Shown here one piece after another: positions 9,243-20,265 of a DNA stretch of 64,000 nt (its first letter is position 1; every line of letters begins with the position of its first letter). The stretch comes from Methylobacterium sp. Leaf118. GTDB lineage: Bacteria > Pseudomonadota > Alphaproteobacteria > Rhizobiales > Beijerinckiaceae. The DNA is taken from contig NZ_CAKLBV010000006.1 of NCBI RefSeq assembly GCF_920984675.1, forward strand, positions 62,001 through 126,000. Direction: 5' to 3'. The position numbers were made by a program, and so were the translations under genes. A model generated the notes under the pieces. It made no database searches and had not been told where the DNA came from. It was given only the letters and a program-made list of their open reading frames with translations.

Positions 9243-11122
9243 TCGGCGGCCAGGCGCGCCGGTTCCGCCGCCGCCCTTTTGCCTGTAGCGGTCCCGCGCG
9301 GCAGCGTCACCGTGAAGGTGGTGCCGGTGCCGAGGGTGGACGAGAGTTCGATGCGTCCGCCGAGGGCCCGGGTCAGCGCCTTGACGTGGGCGAGGCCGAT
9401 GCCCTCGCCGGGCCGGTCCTGCACGCCGGAGCGGCGGAACAGCTCGAACACGCGGGCGTGGTCGTGGGGGGCGATGCCCCGGCCGTTATCCGCCACCGCG
9501 TAACGGACGCGCCCGCCCGGAGCGGGCGTGGCGGTGACGTCGATCCGGCCCGGCCGCGCGGGGTCGAGATATTTGAGGGCGTTGTCGATCAGGTTGGCGA
9601 AGATCTGCTCGACGGCGAGCCGATCGGCCACGATCTCCGGCAGATCCGGGGCGATCGTGACGACCGCGCCGCGGCTCTCCGCCTGATGGCGCTGCGCGTC
9701 GGCGAGGCTCCGCAGGAGGTCCGTCATGACGAGAGGCTCCGGATCGAACCGGCGGCGGCCCTCCCGCGACAGCTTGAGGATGGCGGTGATCAGCCCCTCC
9801 ATCCGGGTGATGGCGGCGCGGATGAAGCCCAGCGCCTCCTCCATGTCGGCGTCGATCCGCCCGGCCTGCGGATGGTCCTTGAGCGCCGCGCGCACCTCCT
9901 CGCGGGTCGCCTCCAGCTCGCTCGTGAAGCCCATCACATTGACGAGAGGCGACCGCAGATCGTGGCTGACGATGTAGGCGTAGCGCTGAATCTCCTCGTT
10001 CGACTCCCGCAACTCGCCTTCCGCCTCGCGCTGTTCGGTGATGTCGGTGTGCACGCCGACCCATTCGCGAATCGCGCCCTGGGCCTCGAGCACGGGCACC
10101 GCCCGGATGGCGAAGTGGCGCCACGTGCCGTCCCTGGCCCGGACCCGGTGCTCGTGGACGAAGGTGCTCCGTGCGGCGACCGTCCGGTTCCAGGCCTCGA
10201 CGCTGGCCGCCCGGTCGTCCGGATGGACGGCATTGGCCCAGCCATAGCCCTCGTACTCCGCCCGCGACTGACCGGTCAGCGCCGCCCAGCCGGGCTGCTC
10301 GCCGGTCATGCGGCCCTGCGGATCGTTGGTCCACAGCACGCCGCGCACCGCCTGGACTGCGGCGCGGAACCGCTCCTCGCTGGCGCGCAGCTCGCGCGCG
10401 ACCCTCTGCTGGTCGGACGAGGTGGCGAGGATCGCGAGGAACAGGATGACGAAGGTGGCGCCCGCCACGGTGAGCGCGAGGGTCTGGTGGTTCACGCCCG
10501 CGACGTCGAGGTGGCCGGCATGCACCCCGGCGGCCTCCGCCGTGAAGGTCGCCGCCGCCATGCCGGTATAGTGCATCCCGGCGACCGCCAGCCCCATGAT
10601 GCCGGCCGCCCCGAGCTTCTGTCCGACGCCGCTCGGCCGGACGGTGAGCCACAGGGCGGCGGTCGCGGCGGTGACCGCGATAATGACCGAGACGGCGACC
10701 ACCGGCGGGCTGTAGGCGACGCTGCCGTGCACCCGCATCGCCGCCATGCCGGTGTAATGCATCGCCGCGACGCCCAGCCCCATGACGGGGCCGCCGACGA
10801 GGATGTCCCGGGTCCGGGATCCCTCGCGGGCGACATAGGCGAGGGCCGCCCCGGTGACGCCGACCGCGAGGGCAAGGGACAGCAGCGCGAGGCCGAGATC
10901 GTAGGCCGCGGGCAGGCCCATCTCGAAGGCCAGCATCCCGACGAAATGCATCGACCAGATGCCCCCGCCCATGGCGAGCGCCGCCCCCGACAGCCACGCG
11001 AGCCGCAGCCGGGGGCCGGCGCCGCGCATCCGGCTCGCCAGGTCGAGGGCGGTGTAGGAGGCGAACACCGCGATGGCGATCGACAGCGCCACGAGCGCCG
11101 GGTTGTAGCCGTTGGGCATCAT
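9239..11122 (-). CDS. MHYT-domain sensor histidine kinase
   Basis: A 627-residue inner-membrane kinase. The N-terminal part (to about residue 240) has seven hydrophobic helices with the three MHYT-type repeats: MHF at 58-60, MHYT at 121-124 and MHYT at 183-186. This is a sensor proposed to bind copper and to sense O2, CO or NO. Residues 245-365 form a PAS domain ending in IREWVGVHTDITEQREAE. The HisKA His387 lies in IVSHDLRSPL, and the ATPase domain carries NLIDNALKYLD and VADNGRGIAP. It heads a three-gene unit with the lone receiver and the receiver-kinase. The signal is not known. Confidence 0.9.
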   Translation of the reverse strand: MMPNGYNPALVALSIAIAVFASYTALDLASRMRGAGPRLRLAWLSGAALAMGGGIWSMHFVGMLAFEMGLPAAYDLGLALLSLALAVGVTGAALAYVAREGSRTRDILVGGPVMGLGVAAMHYTGMAAMRVHGSVAYSPPVVAVSVIIAVTAATAALWLTVRPSGVGQKLGAAGIMGLAVAGMHYTGMAAATFTAEAAGVHAGHLDVAGVNHQTLALTVAGATFVILFLAILATSSDQQRVARELRASEERFRAAVQAVRGVLWTNDPQGRMTGEQPGWAALTGQSRAEYEGYGWANAVHPDDRAASVEAWNRTVAARSTFVHEHRVRARDGTWRHFAIRAVPVLEAQGAIREWVGVHTDITEQREAEGELRESNEEIQRYAYIVSHDLRSPLVNVMGFTSELEATREEVRAALKDHPQAGRIDADMEEALGFIRAAITRMEGLITAILKLSREGRRRFDPEPLVMTDLLRSLADAQRHQAESRGAVVTIAPDLPEIVADRLAVEQIFANLIDNALKYLDPARPGRIDVTATPAPGGRVRYAVADNGRGIAPHDHARVFELFRRSGVQDRPGEGIGLAHVKALTRALGGRIELSSTLGTGTTFTVTLPRGTATGKRAAAEPARLAAE

Positions 11123-11534
11123 TCGGGTTTCGGCGTCGGATGCGAGCCCTTCAGGCTAGCTCGGCGCGGCGGCGGTGGCCATCGCCTTCGCGCGCGCACC
11201 GGGGCGCCGCGGGGACACCCGCAAGGGCGCCGCCACCGCACCGACGCGGGCGCGGAGCCCAGGGGCCGCGCCGAGCGTCCGCCGTGAAGGCCCGCATCCG
11301 AGCGGTATAGTTAACCGAATGTAGAGCGATGGCGCCCAAGGTCCGTCCCGGGGCGCTCGTGCCCCTCGGGGAGGCACTGCCGTGACGCAAGCAGGGGATC
11401 GGAGCACGCGTCCGTTCGCGGCCTGCGCCGTCGCTCGCCCCGCCTCCGCCCGAGCCGCCTGAGATCGCGTCGGTCCCGCCCATGCCCCCGCACGCGCGCT
11501 CCTTCGAAGGCCGCGGCTCCGTCCGGAGCGCCCC
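11123..11534. other. 412-bp intergenic region, divergent promoters
   Basis: This region separates the MHYT kinase gene (minus) from the secretion ATPase gene (plus). No convincing gene is seen. It holds a GTTAAC-containing half-site (11309-11315) and GC-rich sequence. Promoters for both flanking operons must lie here. Confidence 0.5.
11309..11324. promoter_or_regulatory. Weak CtrA-like site (TTAA-N7-TAGA)
   Basis: GTTAACC begins at 11309; with a seven-base spacer the second half is TAGA, six matches of eight to the alphaproteobacterial CtrA consensus TTAA-N7-TTAA. It lies about 215 bp before the secretion ATPase gene. Alone it is weak; it is listed because a perfect site lies before the substrate gene. 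Confidence 0.3.
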
Positions 11535-13690
<2,156 letters not shown>

Positions 13691-13691
<1 letters not shown>

Positions 13692-15109
13692 TGCTGCGCC
13701 GCGCCCGATCCGAATCCGGCCTGCCGCCGCCGCGCCGCCCGGTCAGCGCCGCCTCGGCCTGGACGCGGCGGACGCTCATGGGGGCGTCGCGGATGCGTGC
13801 GGGCCTGCGCGACGCGCCGCCGCCCGACCTCGACGAGGTCTTCGCCGATCGTCCGCCCGGCGCCATGCGCCTGACGCTCTACGTCGTCGTCGCCCTCGTC
13901 GCCGTGCTCACCCTGGCGGCCACGCTCGTGAAGGTCGACATCATCGTCTCGGCCTCCGGCCGGCTGCTCGCGGACGCGCCCAACATCGTGCTCCAGCCGC
14001 TCCAGCTCTCGATCATCCGCGAGTTGCGGGTGAAGGCGGGCGACACCGTGCGCAAGGGCGAGGTGCTCGCCCGCCTCGATCCGACCTTCGCCCTGGCCGA
14101 CCGCACCGCACTCGCCGCCCAGCAGGAGGCCCTGCAGGCCGAGCTCGATCGGCTCGAGGCGGAGCTGAACGACGCCGAGCCCCGCTTCACCGGTCAAGGC
14201 CCCGACGTGGCGCTCCAGACCAGCCTCCACCGGCAGCGCCGCTCGCAGTTCGAGGCGCAGCTGCGCGGCTTCGACGCCGAGATCGCCCGGCTCTCCGGCA
14301 GCCTCGCGGCGGCCGGGATCAACGCCCGCTCGGCCGAACTGCAGTTCGATGTCTATTCCGAGCTGGAGCAGATGTATTCCCAGCTCTACCGCAAGACCGT
14401 CGCCTCGCGGGTGCAGTATCTCGGCGCCTCGGTGAGCCGCCTCAAGGCGGAGCGCGAGAAGAAGGACGAGGACAACCGCAAGAACGAGCTGGAGAATCAG
14501 CTCGCCGCCAAGCGGGCCGAGCGTCAGGTCTTCGTCGATCGCTGGAGAAGCGAGCTGATGGAGGCGCTGGTTAAGGCGCGCAAGGAGGAGAAGGGCGTCT
14601 CGGAGGGCCTGATCAAGGCCAACCGGATGAACGAGCTCGTGGTGCTCACAGCCCCCGAGGACGGGATCGTCCTCGACCTCGCCAAACGCTCCGTCGGCTC
14701 GGTGGTCCAGCCGGCCGAGCCGGTGCTGACGCTGCTGCCGCTCGACGCGCCGCTCTTTGCCGAGGTGATGATCGGGGCGGGCGACGCGGGTTATGCCAAA
14801 TCCGGCGACGAGGTGCTGATCAAGCTCGACGCCTTCCCCTATCAGCGCCACGGCACCCTGTCGGGGCGCTTGCGCTCGATCCGGATGGACACGGGGCAGG
14901 GGGGGCCGAGCCCGGCGCCGACCGGAAACCTGACCCATCGCGGACAGGTCGCGCTCACCGCCGACCGGCTCCGCGCGCTCCCCGAGGGGACGAGGCCGAT
15001 CCCGGGCATGAGCGTGACCGCGGAGATCAAGGTCGGCTCCCGCAGCGTGATCTCGTACTTCCTCTACCCGGTGATCCGCGGCCTCGACGAGAGCATCCGC
15101 GAGCCCTAA
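13691..15109 (+). CDS. HlyD-family type I secretion membrane fusion protein
   Basis: A 472-residue periplasmic adaptor. It has a cytosolic N-terminus of about 60 residues, one membrane helix (61-80, LTLYVVVALVAVLTLAATLV), a lipoyl half-motif (IRELRVKAGDTVRKGEVLARLD), a long coiled-coil hairpin (about 130-330, with runs such as LKAEREKKDEDNRKNELENQ), the second lipoyl half (LTAPEDGIVLDLAKRSVGSVV) and a C-terminal beta domain. It bridges the inner-membrane ATPase to a TolC-like channel. The ATG at 13691 overlaps the ATPase stop, so the two are coupled. The long cytosolic N-terminus may contact substrate, as in HlyD. Confidence 0.9.
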
Positions 15110-15126
15110 GGGCGGCGGTGCCGCCC
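15110..15126 (+). terminator. GC hairpin directly after the HlyD stop
   Basis: GGGCGGC and GCCGCCC pair around a GGT loop immediately after the TAA. There is no T tract, so it may be a processing or attenuation hairpin rather than a full terminator between the exporter genes and the repeat-protein gene. Confidence 0.35.
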
Positions 15127-15213
15127 CTGTCGAGCCATCATCTTACTCGAAAATTCAGCACGCGAAGGATTGATCTCGGCCGCCCCCTCGGCGGGCCCGG
15201 ACCACGCCAGGAC

Positions 15214-15229
15214 TTAAACCAACTTTAAC
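15214..15229. promoter_or_regulatory. Exact CtrA-type site TTAA-N7-TTAAC
   Basis: TTAAACCAACTTTAAC matches the full CtrA consensus TTAA-N7-TTAAC of alphaproteobacteria with no mismatch. It sits about 110 bp before the GTG of the giant octapeptide protein, a reasonable place for an activator. CtrA itself is not encoded in the window; the role is inferred. Confidence 0.55.
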
Positions 15230-15339
15230 AGGTCTGTCGGCATATCGGTTCGAGGGGTGCCTTCGGCTTTTTTAAAAAAGTACGGGGGCAGGGGCCTCGC
15301 CCGCTGACCGGGCGGCCCTCTGAAGAGCTGGAGCGGACC

Positions 15340-18300
15340 GTGGCTTCGATCATTGCCAACCTGTCGACCACGCAGATCCGCAATCTGTCGACGACGACGA
15401 TCGCGGGGCTGACCACCACCGACATCGCCGCCTTCGCCTCGAGCCAGGTCGCCGCCTTGTCGACCACGCAGATCGGGGTCCTGACGACCACCAATCTCGC
15501 CCGGATCGCCACCACGCAGCTCTCCGGCTTGAACGGAACCCAGCTCGATGCGCTGACGAGCACCCAGCTTCGCGCCCTGACGACGACCCAGGTCGGCGCG
15601 CTCTCCACGGCGCAGGTCTTCGGCCTGTCGTCCACCGATCTCGGTGCCCTGACGACGACCCAGCTCGGGAGCGTCACCACCACCCAGCTCGGCGCTCTCA
15701 CCACGGCGCAGGTCACCGGGCTGACCACCACCGGCGTCACCGCCCTGACAACGACGCAGCTCGGCGGCTTCAAGGCGACCCAGCTCGACGCGCTCACCTC
15801 GGCCCAACTCGGGGCGCTGACGACGACCCAGCTGTCCAACCTGACGACGACCCAGCTCGGCGGCCTCACCTCGGCGGATATCGACACCCTCACCTCGACC
15901 CAGATCACGGGCTTCACCTCGGCCCAGGTCGGCGCGCTCACGACCACGCAGCTGAAGGGGATGACCTCGACGGATGTCGGGGCGATCACCACGACGCAGC
16001 TCGGCGGCCTCAAGGCGACCCAGCTCGACAGCCTGTCGACCGCCCAGCTCGGCGGCCTGTCGACGACGCAGATCGGAGCCCTCGCGACGACCCAGGCCGC
16101 CGGCCTCACCGCCAGCGACCTCAAGGGCCTGACCACGACGCAGGTCGGTGGCCTCTCGACCACTCAGCTCGCGGCCCTGTCCACGAGCCAGCTCGGCGGT
16201 CTGACCTCGGCCCAGCTCGGCGCGCTGACGACGACCCAGCTCAACGGCCTGACCACCATCGGCCTCGGCAGCCTCTCGACCGCCCAACTCGCCGGCCTGA
16301 CCTCGACCCAGGCCGGGGCGCTGACCACCACGGTGCTCGTTGGTCTCAAGACCGTGCAGCTCGGCGGCCTCAGCACGGGCCAGGTCACCGGCCTGACCAC
16401 GACCCAGCTCTCGAACCTGACTTCGAGCCAGCTCGTCGGCATCAAGACGACGCAGCTCGCGGCGCTGGCGACCACCCAGCTCAACGGCCTGACGACGACC
16501 CAGCTCGGCGGTCTCACCACCACGCAGCTCGGTGGCCTGACGACGACCCAGGTCGGCGCGCTGACCACGACGGTGCTCGTCGGCATCAAGGCGGGCCAGC
16601 TCGACGCCCTCACCTCGGCCCAGCTCGGGGCGCTGACGACGACGCAGCTCGGCGGCCTCACCACGACGCAGCTCGGTGGCCTGACGTCCTCGGATGTGAA
16701 GGTCCTGTCGACGACGCAGGTCGGCGGACTGGCCACGACCCAGATCGCGGCCCTGTCGACGAGCCAGCTCGGCGGCCTGACCTCGACCCAGCTCGGGGCG
16801 CTGACGACGACGCAGCTCGGCGGCCTCACCACGGCGCAGATCGGGGCCCTGGCGACGGGGCAGTTCGCCGGACTGAGCACCACCGACCTCGCCGCGCTGA
16901 CGACGACGCAGCTGACCGGCCTGAAATCGGCCCAGCTCGGGGCGCTGACCAGCACGCAGCTCGGCGGGCTCACCACGACCCAGCTCGCCAACCTCACCGC
17001 GACCCAGCTCGGCGGCCTTGGCACCGAGGATGTCCGAGCCCTGGCGACGACCCAGCTCAACGGCCTGACGACGACCCAGCTCGGCGGTCTCACCACGGTC
17101 CAGCTCGGCGGTCTGACCACGACGCAGGTCTCCGCGCTCTCCACGACCGCCCTGACCGGGATCAAGGCGGCCCAGCTCGACGCCCTGACGAGCACGCAGC
17201 TCGGGGTGCTGACGACGACGCAGCTCGCGAGTCTCGCGACGACGCAGCTCGGCGGTCTGACCTCGACGGATGTGAAGGTCCTGTCGACGACGCAAGTCGG
17301 CGGCCTGTCGACGACCCAGCTCGCGGCCCTGTCGACGAGCCAGCTCGGCGGCCTGACCTCGGCCCAGCTCGGCGCGCTCACGACCACTCAGCTCAACGGC
17401 CTGACCACCACCGGCCTCGGCAGCCTCTCGACCGCCCAGCTCGCCGGCCTGACCTCGACCCAGGCCGGGGCGCTCACCACCACCGTGCTCGTCGGTCTCA
17501 AGACCGTGCAGCTCGGCGGCCTCAGCACCGGCCAGGTCACCGGCCTGACCACGACCCAGCTCTCGAACCTGAATTCAAGCCAGCTCGGCGGCCTCAAGAC
17601 GACGCAGCTCGCGGCGCTGGCGACCACCCAGCTCAACGGCCTGACGACGACCCAGCTCGGGGGCCTGACGACGACGCAGCTCGGCGGGTTGACGACGACG
17701 CAGGTCGGCGCGCTGACCACGACGGTGCTCGTCGGCATCAAGGCGGGCCAGCTCGACGCCCTCACCTCGGCCCAGCTCGGGGCGCTGACGACGACGCAGC
17801 TCGGCGGCCTCACCACGACGCAGCTCGGTGGCCTGACGTCCTCGGATGTGAAGGTCCTGGCGACGACGCAGGTCGGTGGCCTGTCGACGACCCAGATCGC
17901 GGCCCTGTCGACGAGCCAGCTCGGCGGCCTGACCTCGACCCAGCTCGGGGCGCTGACGACGACGCAGCTCGGCGGCTTGACCACGACGCAGATCGGGGCC
18001 CTGGCGACCGGGCAGTTCGGCGGGCTGAGCACCACCGACCTTGCCGCGCTGACGACGACGCAGCTGACCGGCCTGAAATCGGCCCAGCTCGACGCGCTGA
18101 CGAGCACGCAGCTCGGCGGCCTGACGACGACCCAGCTCGCCAGCCTCTCCACCTCCCAGCTGAAGGGGCTGACCTCGTCCGACGTCGCCGCGCTCTCGAC
18201 GACGCAGCTCAACGGCCTGACCACGACGCAGATCGGCTCCCTGGCCACGGTGCAGCTCGGCGGTCTGACGACGACGCAGGTCGCCGCGCTCTCCACGACC

Positions 18301-19990
18301 GCCCTGACCGGGATCAAGGCGGCCCAGCTCGACGCCCTGACGAGCGGCCAGCTCGGCGCGCTGACCTCGACGCAGCTCGCGAGCCTTACCACCACCCAGG
18401 CCCGCGGCCTGAGCTCGACCGACGTGAAGGGCCTGACCACGACCCAGGTCAGCGGCCTCACGACCACGCAGCTGGCGGGCCTCACCACGACGCAGCTCGG
18501 CGGGCTGAGCAGCACGCAGCTGGCGGGTCTGACCACGACTCAGTTCGGCAGCCTGACCGCCACGCAGCTCGGGACGCTGACGACGGGGCAGCTCGGTGGC
18601 CTCACCACCACCGAGGTCGGCGCGCTCACCACGACGCAGCTCGGCGGGATCAAGGCGGATCAGGTCGGGGGCCTCACGACCACCCAGGTCGCCGCGATCA
18701 CCTCGACGGGCGTCGCCGCCCTCACGGGGACACAGCTCGGCGCCCTGAAGAGCGCCCAGCTCGGGGCGCTCACGACGACGCAGGTCGGCGGGTTGACCAC
18801 GACCCAACTCGGCGCCCTCTCGACCACGCAGCTCAAGGGCCTGACCACGACCCAGGCCGGCACGCTCACCACGACGCAGCTCGGCGGCCTCAAGGCGCCC
18901 CAGCTCGGCAGCCTCACGACCACGCAGGTCGGCGGGCTCAGCACCACGAACGTCGCGGCCCTGACGACGACGCAGCTCGGCGGTCTGACCGGCACGCAGC
19001 TCTCGGCCCTGACCTCGACGCTGACCCAGGCGCTGACGACGACGCAGGTGGCGGCGATCTCCACCGCTCAGCTCAAGACGCTGACCTCGACCGATATCGG
19101 CGATCTGACGACGACGCAGCTGACCAGCCTCACGACGGCCCAGCTCAAGAGCCTCGCGACGGGCCAGTTCAGCGGCCTCACCTCCACGGAGGTCGCCGCA
19201 CTGACCACGACCCAGATCGGCGGTCTGACCGGCTCGCAGCTCGACGCCCTGACGACGACCCAGCTCGGCGGCCTGACCACGAACCAGATCACCGCGATCA
19301 CCACCTCGCAGCTCGGAAGCCTCACCTCCAGCGATCTCGGCGCCCTGACGACGACGCAGGTCGGCGGGCTCACGGCGACCCAGCTCGGCACCCTCTCCCT
19401 CGGGCAGGTGAAGGGCCTGACCACCAGCGCGGTCACCGCGCTGACCACGACGCAGGTCGGCGGCCTGAAGGCGACCCAGATCGACGGCCTGACCAGCGCG
19501 CAGCTCGGGGCGCTGACGACCACCCAGTTGTCCCGGCTGTCGACGACCCAGGTCCAGGGCTTCTCCTCGACCGACATCGCCGACCTGACCTCGACCCAGA
19601 TCACCGGCCTGACCTCGACCCAGCTCGGGGCGCTGACGACGACCCAGGTCAAGGGGCTCGCCTCGACGGATCTCCAGGCCCTGTCGACGACCCAGGTCGG
19701 CGGCCTGACCTCCTCGGAAGTCGCGGCGCTGACGACGACGCAGATCGGCGGCTTCACCTCGACCCAGATCGGCGTGCTGACGACGTCGCAGGTCGGCGCC
19801 TTGTCCTCCAGCGCGATCGATGCGCTGACGACGACGCAGATCGACGGCCTGAGCACGACCGTGATCGCGGCTTTGAGCAAGACCCAGATCCTGGGCTTCA
19901 GCTCGACGGACATCGCCTCGCTGACAACGACCCAGGGCAGCGCCTTCACGACCAGCCAGATCGCCGCGATGACGAGCCCGCAGGTCAACG
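15340..19990 (+). repeat. 24-bp coding repeat array (octapeptide units)
   Basis: DNA-level counterpart of the octapeptides: about 190 tandem 24-bp units such as GGCCTGACGACGACCCAGCT. Synonymous codons vary from unit to unit (ACC, ACG; CTC, CTG), so the array is old enough to have diverged but is kept at protein level. Every unit keeps the frame; no indel breaks the eight-residue phase over long stretches. Confidence 0.9.
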
Positions 19991-20016
19991 CCCTCGTGAC
20001 ACTGATGGGCGCCTGA
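15340..20016 (+). CDS. Giant Thr/Ser-rich octapeptide-repeat protein, putative type I secretion substrate
   Basis: A 1558-residue protein made almost entirely of about 190 eight-residue repeats, consensus [GA]-L-[TS]-[TS]-[TAS]-Q-[LVI]-[GA] (typical unit GLTTTQLG). Leu at position 2 and an aliphatic residue at position 7 are nearly invariant. Cys, Trp, Tyr and His are absent; charged residues are few (KA, KS, TD, SSD variants). There is no Sec signal peptide, no membrane segment and no RTX GGxGxDxxx motif. The C-terminus (MTSPQVNALVTLMGA) departs from the repeat and may carry the export signal. The GTG start has TGGAG seven bases before it. Its position after an ABC/HlyD pair suggests type I export; the function is unknown, with adhesin, surface layer or ice-binding-like ladder all possible. 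Confidence 0.85.
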   Translation: MASIIANLSTTQIRNLSTTTIAGLTTTDIAAFASSQVAALSTTQIGVLTTTNLARIATTQLSGLNGTQLDALTSTQLRALTTTQVGALSTAQVFGLSSTDLGALTTTQLGSVTTTQLGALTTAQVTGLTTTGVTALTTTQLGGFKATQLDALTSAQLGALTTTQLSNLTTTQLGGLTSADIDTLTSTQITGFTSAQVGALTTTQLKGMTSTDVGAITTTQLGGLKATQLDSLSTAQLGGLSTTQIGALATTQAAGLTASDLKGLTTTQVGGLSTTQLAALSTSQLGGLTSAQLGALTTTQLNGLTTIGLGSLSTAQLAGLTSTQAGALTTTVLVGLKTVQLGGLSTGQVTGLTTTQLSNLTSSQLVGIKTTQLAALATTQLNGLTTTQLGGLTTTQLGGLTTTQVGALTTTVLVGIKAGQLDALTSAQLGALTTTQLGGLTTTQLGGLTSSDVKVLSTTQVGGLATTQIAALSTSQLGGLTSTQLGALTTTQLGGLTTAQIGALATGQFAGLSTTDLAALTTTQLTGLKSAQLGALTSTQLGGLTTTQLANLTATQLGGLGTEDVRALATTQLNGLTTTQLGGLTTVQLGGLTTTQVSALSTTALTGIKAAQLDALTSTQLGVLTTTQLASLATTQLGGLTSTDVKVLSTTQVGGLSTTQLAALSTSQLGGLTSAQLGALTTTQLNGLTTTGLGSLSTAQLAGLTSTQAGALTTTVLVGLKTVQLGGLSTGQVTGLTTTQLSNLNSSQLGGLKTTQLAALATTQLNGLTTTQLGGLTTTQLGGLTTTQVGALTTTVLVGIKAGQLDALTSAQLGALTTTQLGGLTTTQLGGLTSSDVKVLATTQVGGLSTTQIAALSTSQLGGLTSTQLGALTTTQLGGLTTTQIGALATGQFGGLSTTDLAALTTTQLTGLKSAQLDALTSTQLGGLTTTQLASLSTSQLKGLTSSDVAALSTTQLNGLTTTQIGSLATVQLGGLTTTQVAALSTTALTGIKAAQLDALTSGQLGALTSTQLASLTTTQARGLSSTDVKGLTTTQVSGLTTTQLAGLTTTQLGGLSSTQLAGLTTTQFGSLTATQLGTLTTGQLGGLTTTEVGALTTTQLGGIKADQVGGLTTTQVAAITSTGVAALTGTQLGALKSAQLGALTTTQVGGLTTTQLGALSTTQLKGLTTTQAGTLTTTQLGGLKAPQLGSLTTTQVGGLSTTNVAALTTTQLGGLTGTQLSALTSTLTQALTTTQVAAISTAQLKTLTSTDIGDLTTTQLTSLTTAQLKSLATGQFSGLTSTEVAALTTTQIGGLTGSQLDALTTTQLGGLTTNQITAITTSQLGSLTSSDLGALTTTQVGGLTATQLGTLSLGQVKGLTTSAVTALTTTQVGGLKATQIDGLTSAQLGALTTTQLSRLSTTQVQGFSSTDIADLTSTQITGLTSTQLGALTTTQVKGLASTDLQALSTTQVGGLTSSEVAALTTTQIGGFTSTQIGVLTTSQVGALSSSAIDALTTTQIDGLSTTVIAALSKTQILGFSSTDIASLTTTQGSAFTTSQIAAMTSPQVNALVTLMGA
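16141..18444 (+). repeat. Tandem duplication of a 1152-bp (48-octapeptide) module
   Basis: Copy 1 (16141-17292) and copy 2 (17293-18444) align at an offset of exactly 1152 bp, which is 48 units of 24 bp. For example, the unusual unit pair encoding GLGSLSTAQLAG starts at 16261 and again at 17413, and the segment encoding ALTGIKAAQLDALTS starts at 17149 and 18301. The copies differ at scattered synonymous and some non-synonymous sites, indicating recombination-driven lengthening followed by divergence. Confidence 0.8.
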
Positions 20017-20049
20017 CGCCCGACATTCCGGTTCGAACTGCTTCTCCGG

Positions 20050-20084
20050 CCCCCGCGACCCTCCAGGGTCGCGGGGGTCGTTTT
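20050..20084 (+). terminator. Rho-independent terminator after the octapeptide gene
   Basis: A 12-bp perfect stem (CCCCCGCGACCC / GGGTCGCGGGGG) with a TCCA loop is followed by TCGTTTT. It lies 34 bp after the stop and should end the repeat-protein transcript before the glycosyltransferase gene. Confidence 0.85.
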
Positions 20085-20148
20085 GCGTCGGCGCCACGCA
20101 GTCGGGGCGGCCGGGACGCGATCGCCCGGGGCCGCCGGCAACGGTCCG

Positions 20149-20163
20149 TTAACCATATCCTGA
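20149..20163. promoter_or_regulatory. CtrA-like half-site TTAACCAT
   Basis: TTAACCAT, a common CtrA half-site form, lies about 115 bp before the OGT-like gene. The second half at seven-base spacing (CTGA) matches poorly. It is suggestive only in combination with the perfect site at 15214. Confidence 0.35.
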
Positions 20164-20265
20164 CGTGATGAGACCGGGGCTCTCGACAGACTTCGCCCGT
20201 CCTTCCGCCCGCCGGAGGATGCGCGAAGGGCGCCCGGAGCTTCAGGCACTCATCACTGTTGGCGG

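Noticed and set aside
15214..17295. Long antisense open frame (about 690 codons) across the octapeptide gene, and similar ones further right
   Set aside because: They arise because the repeated codons (CTG, ACG, CAG, CTC, GGC) give few stops in any frame. Their translations are Arg/Gly/Glu-rich repeats of the same 8-codon period, with no independent start or ribosome site, and the sense frame has clear constrained structure.
15340..19990. CRISPR array or iteron array from the 24-bp repeats
   Set aside because: Units are tandem without unique spacers and code an uninterrupted protein in phase; codons vary synonymously, which fits protein-level constraint.
15340..20016. RTX (GGxGxDxxx) repeat toxin
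   Set aside because: No calcium-binding nonapeptide is present; the period is eight and charged residues are rare.
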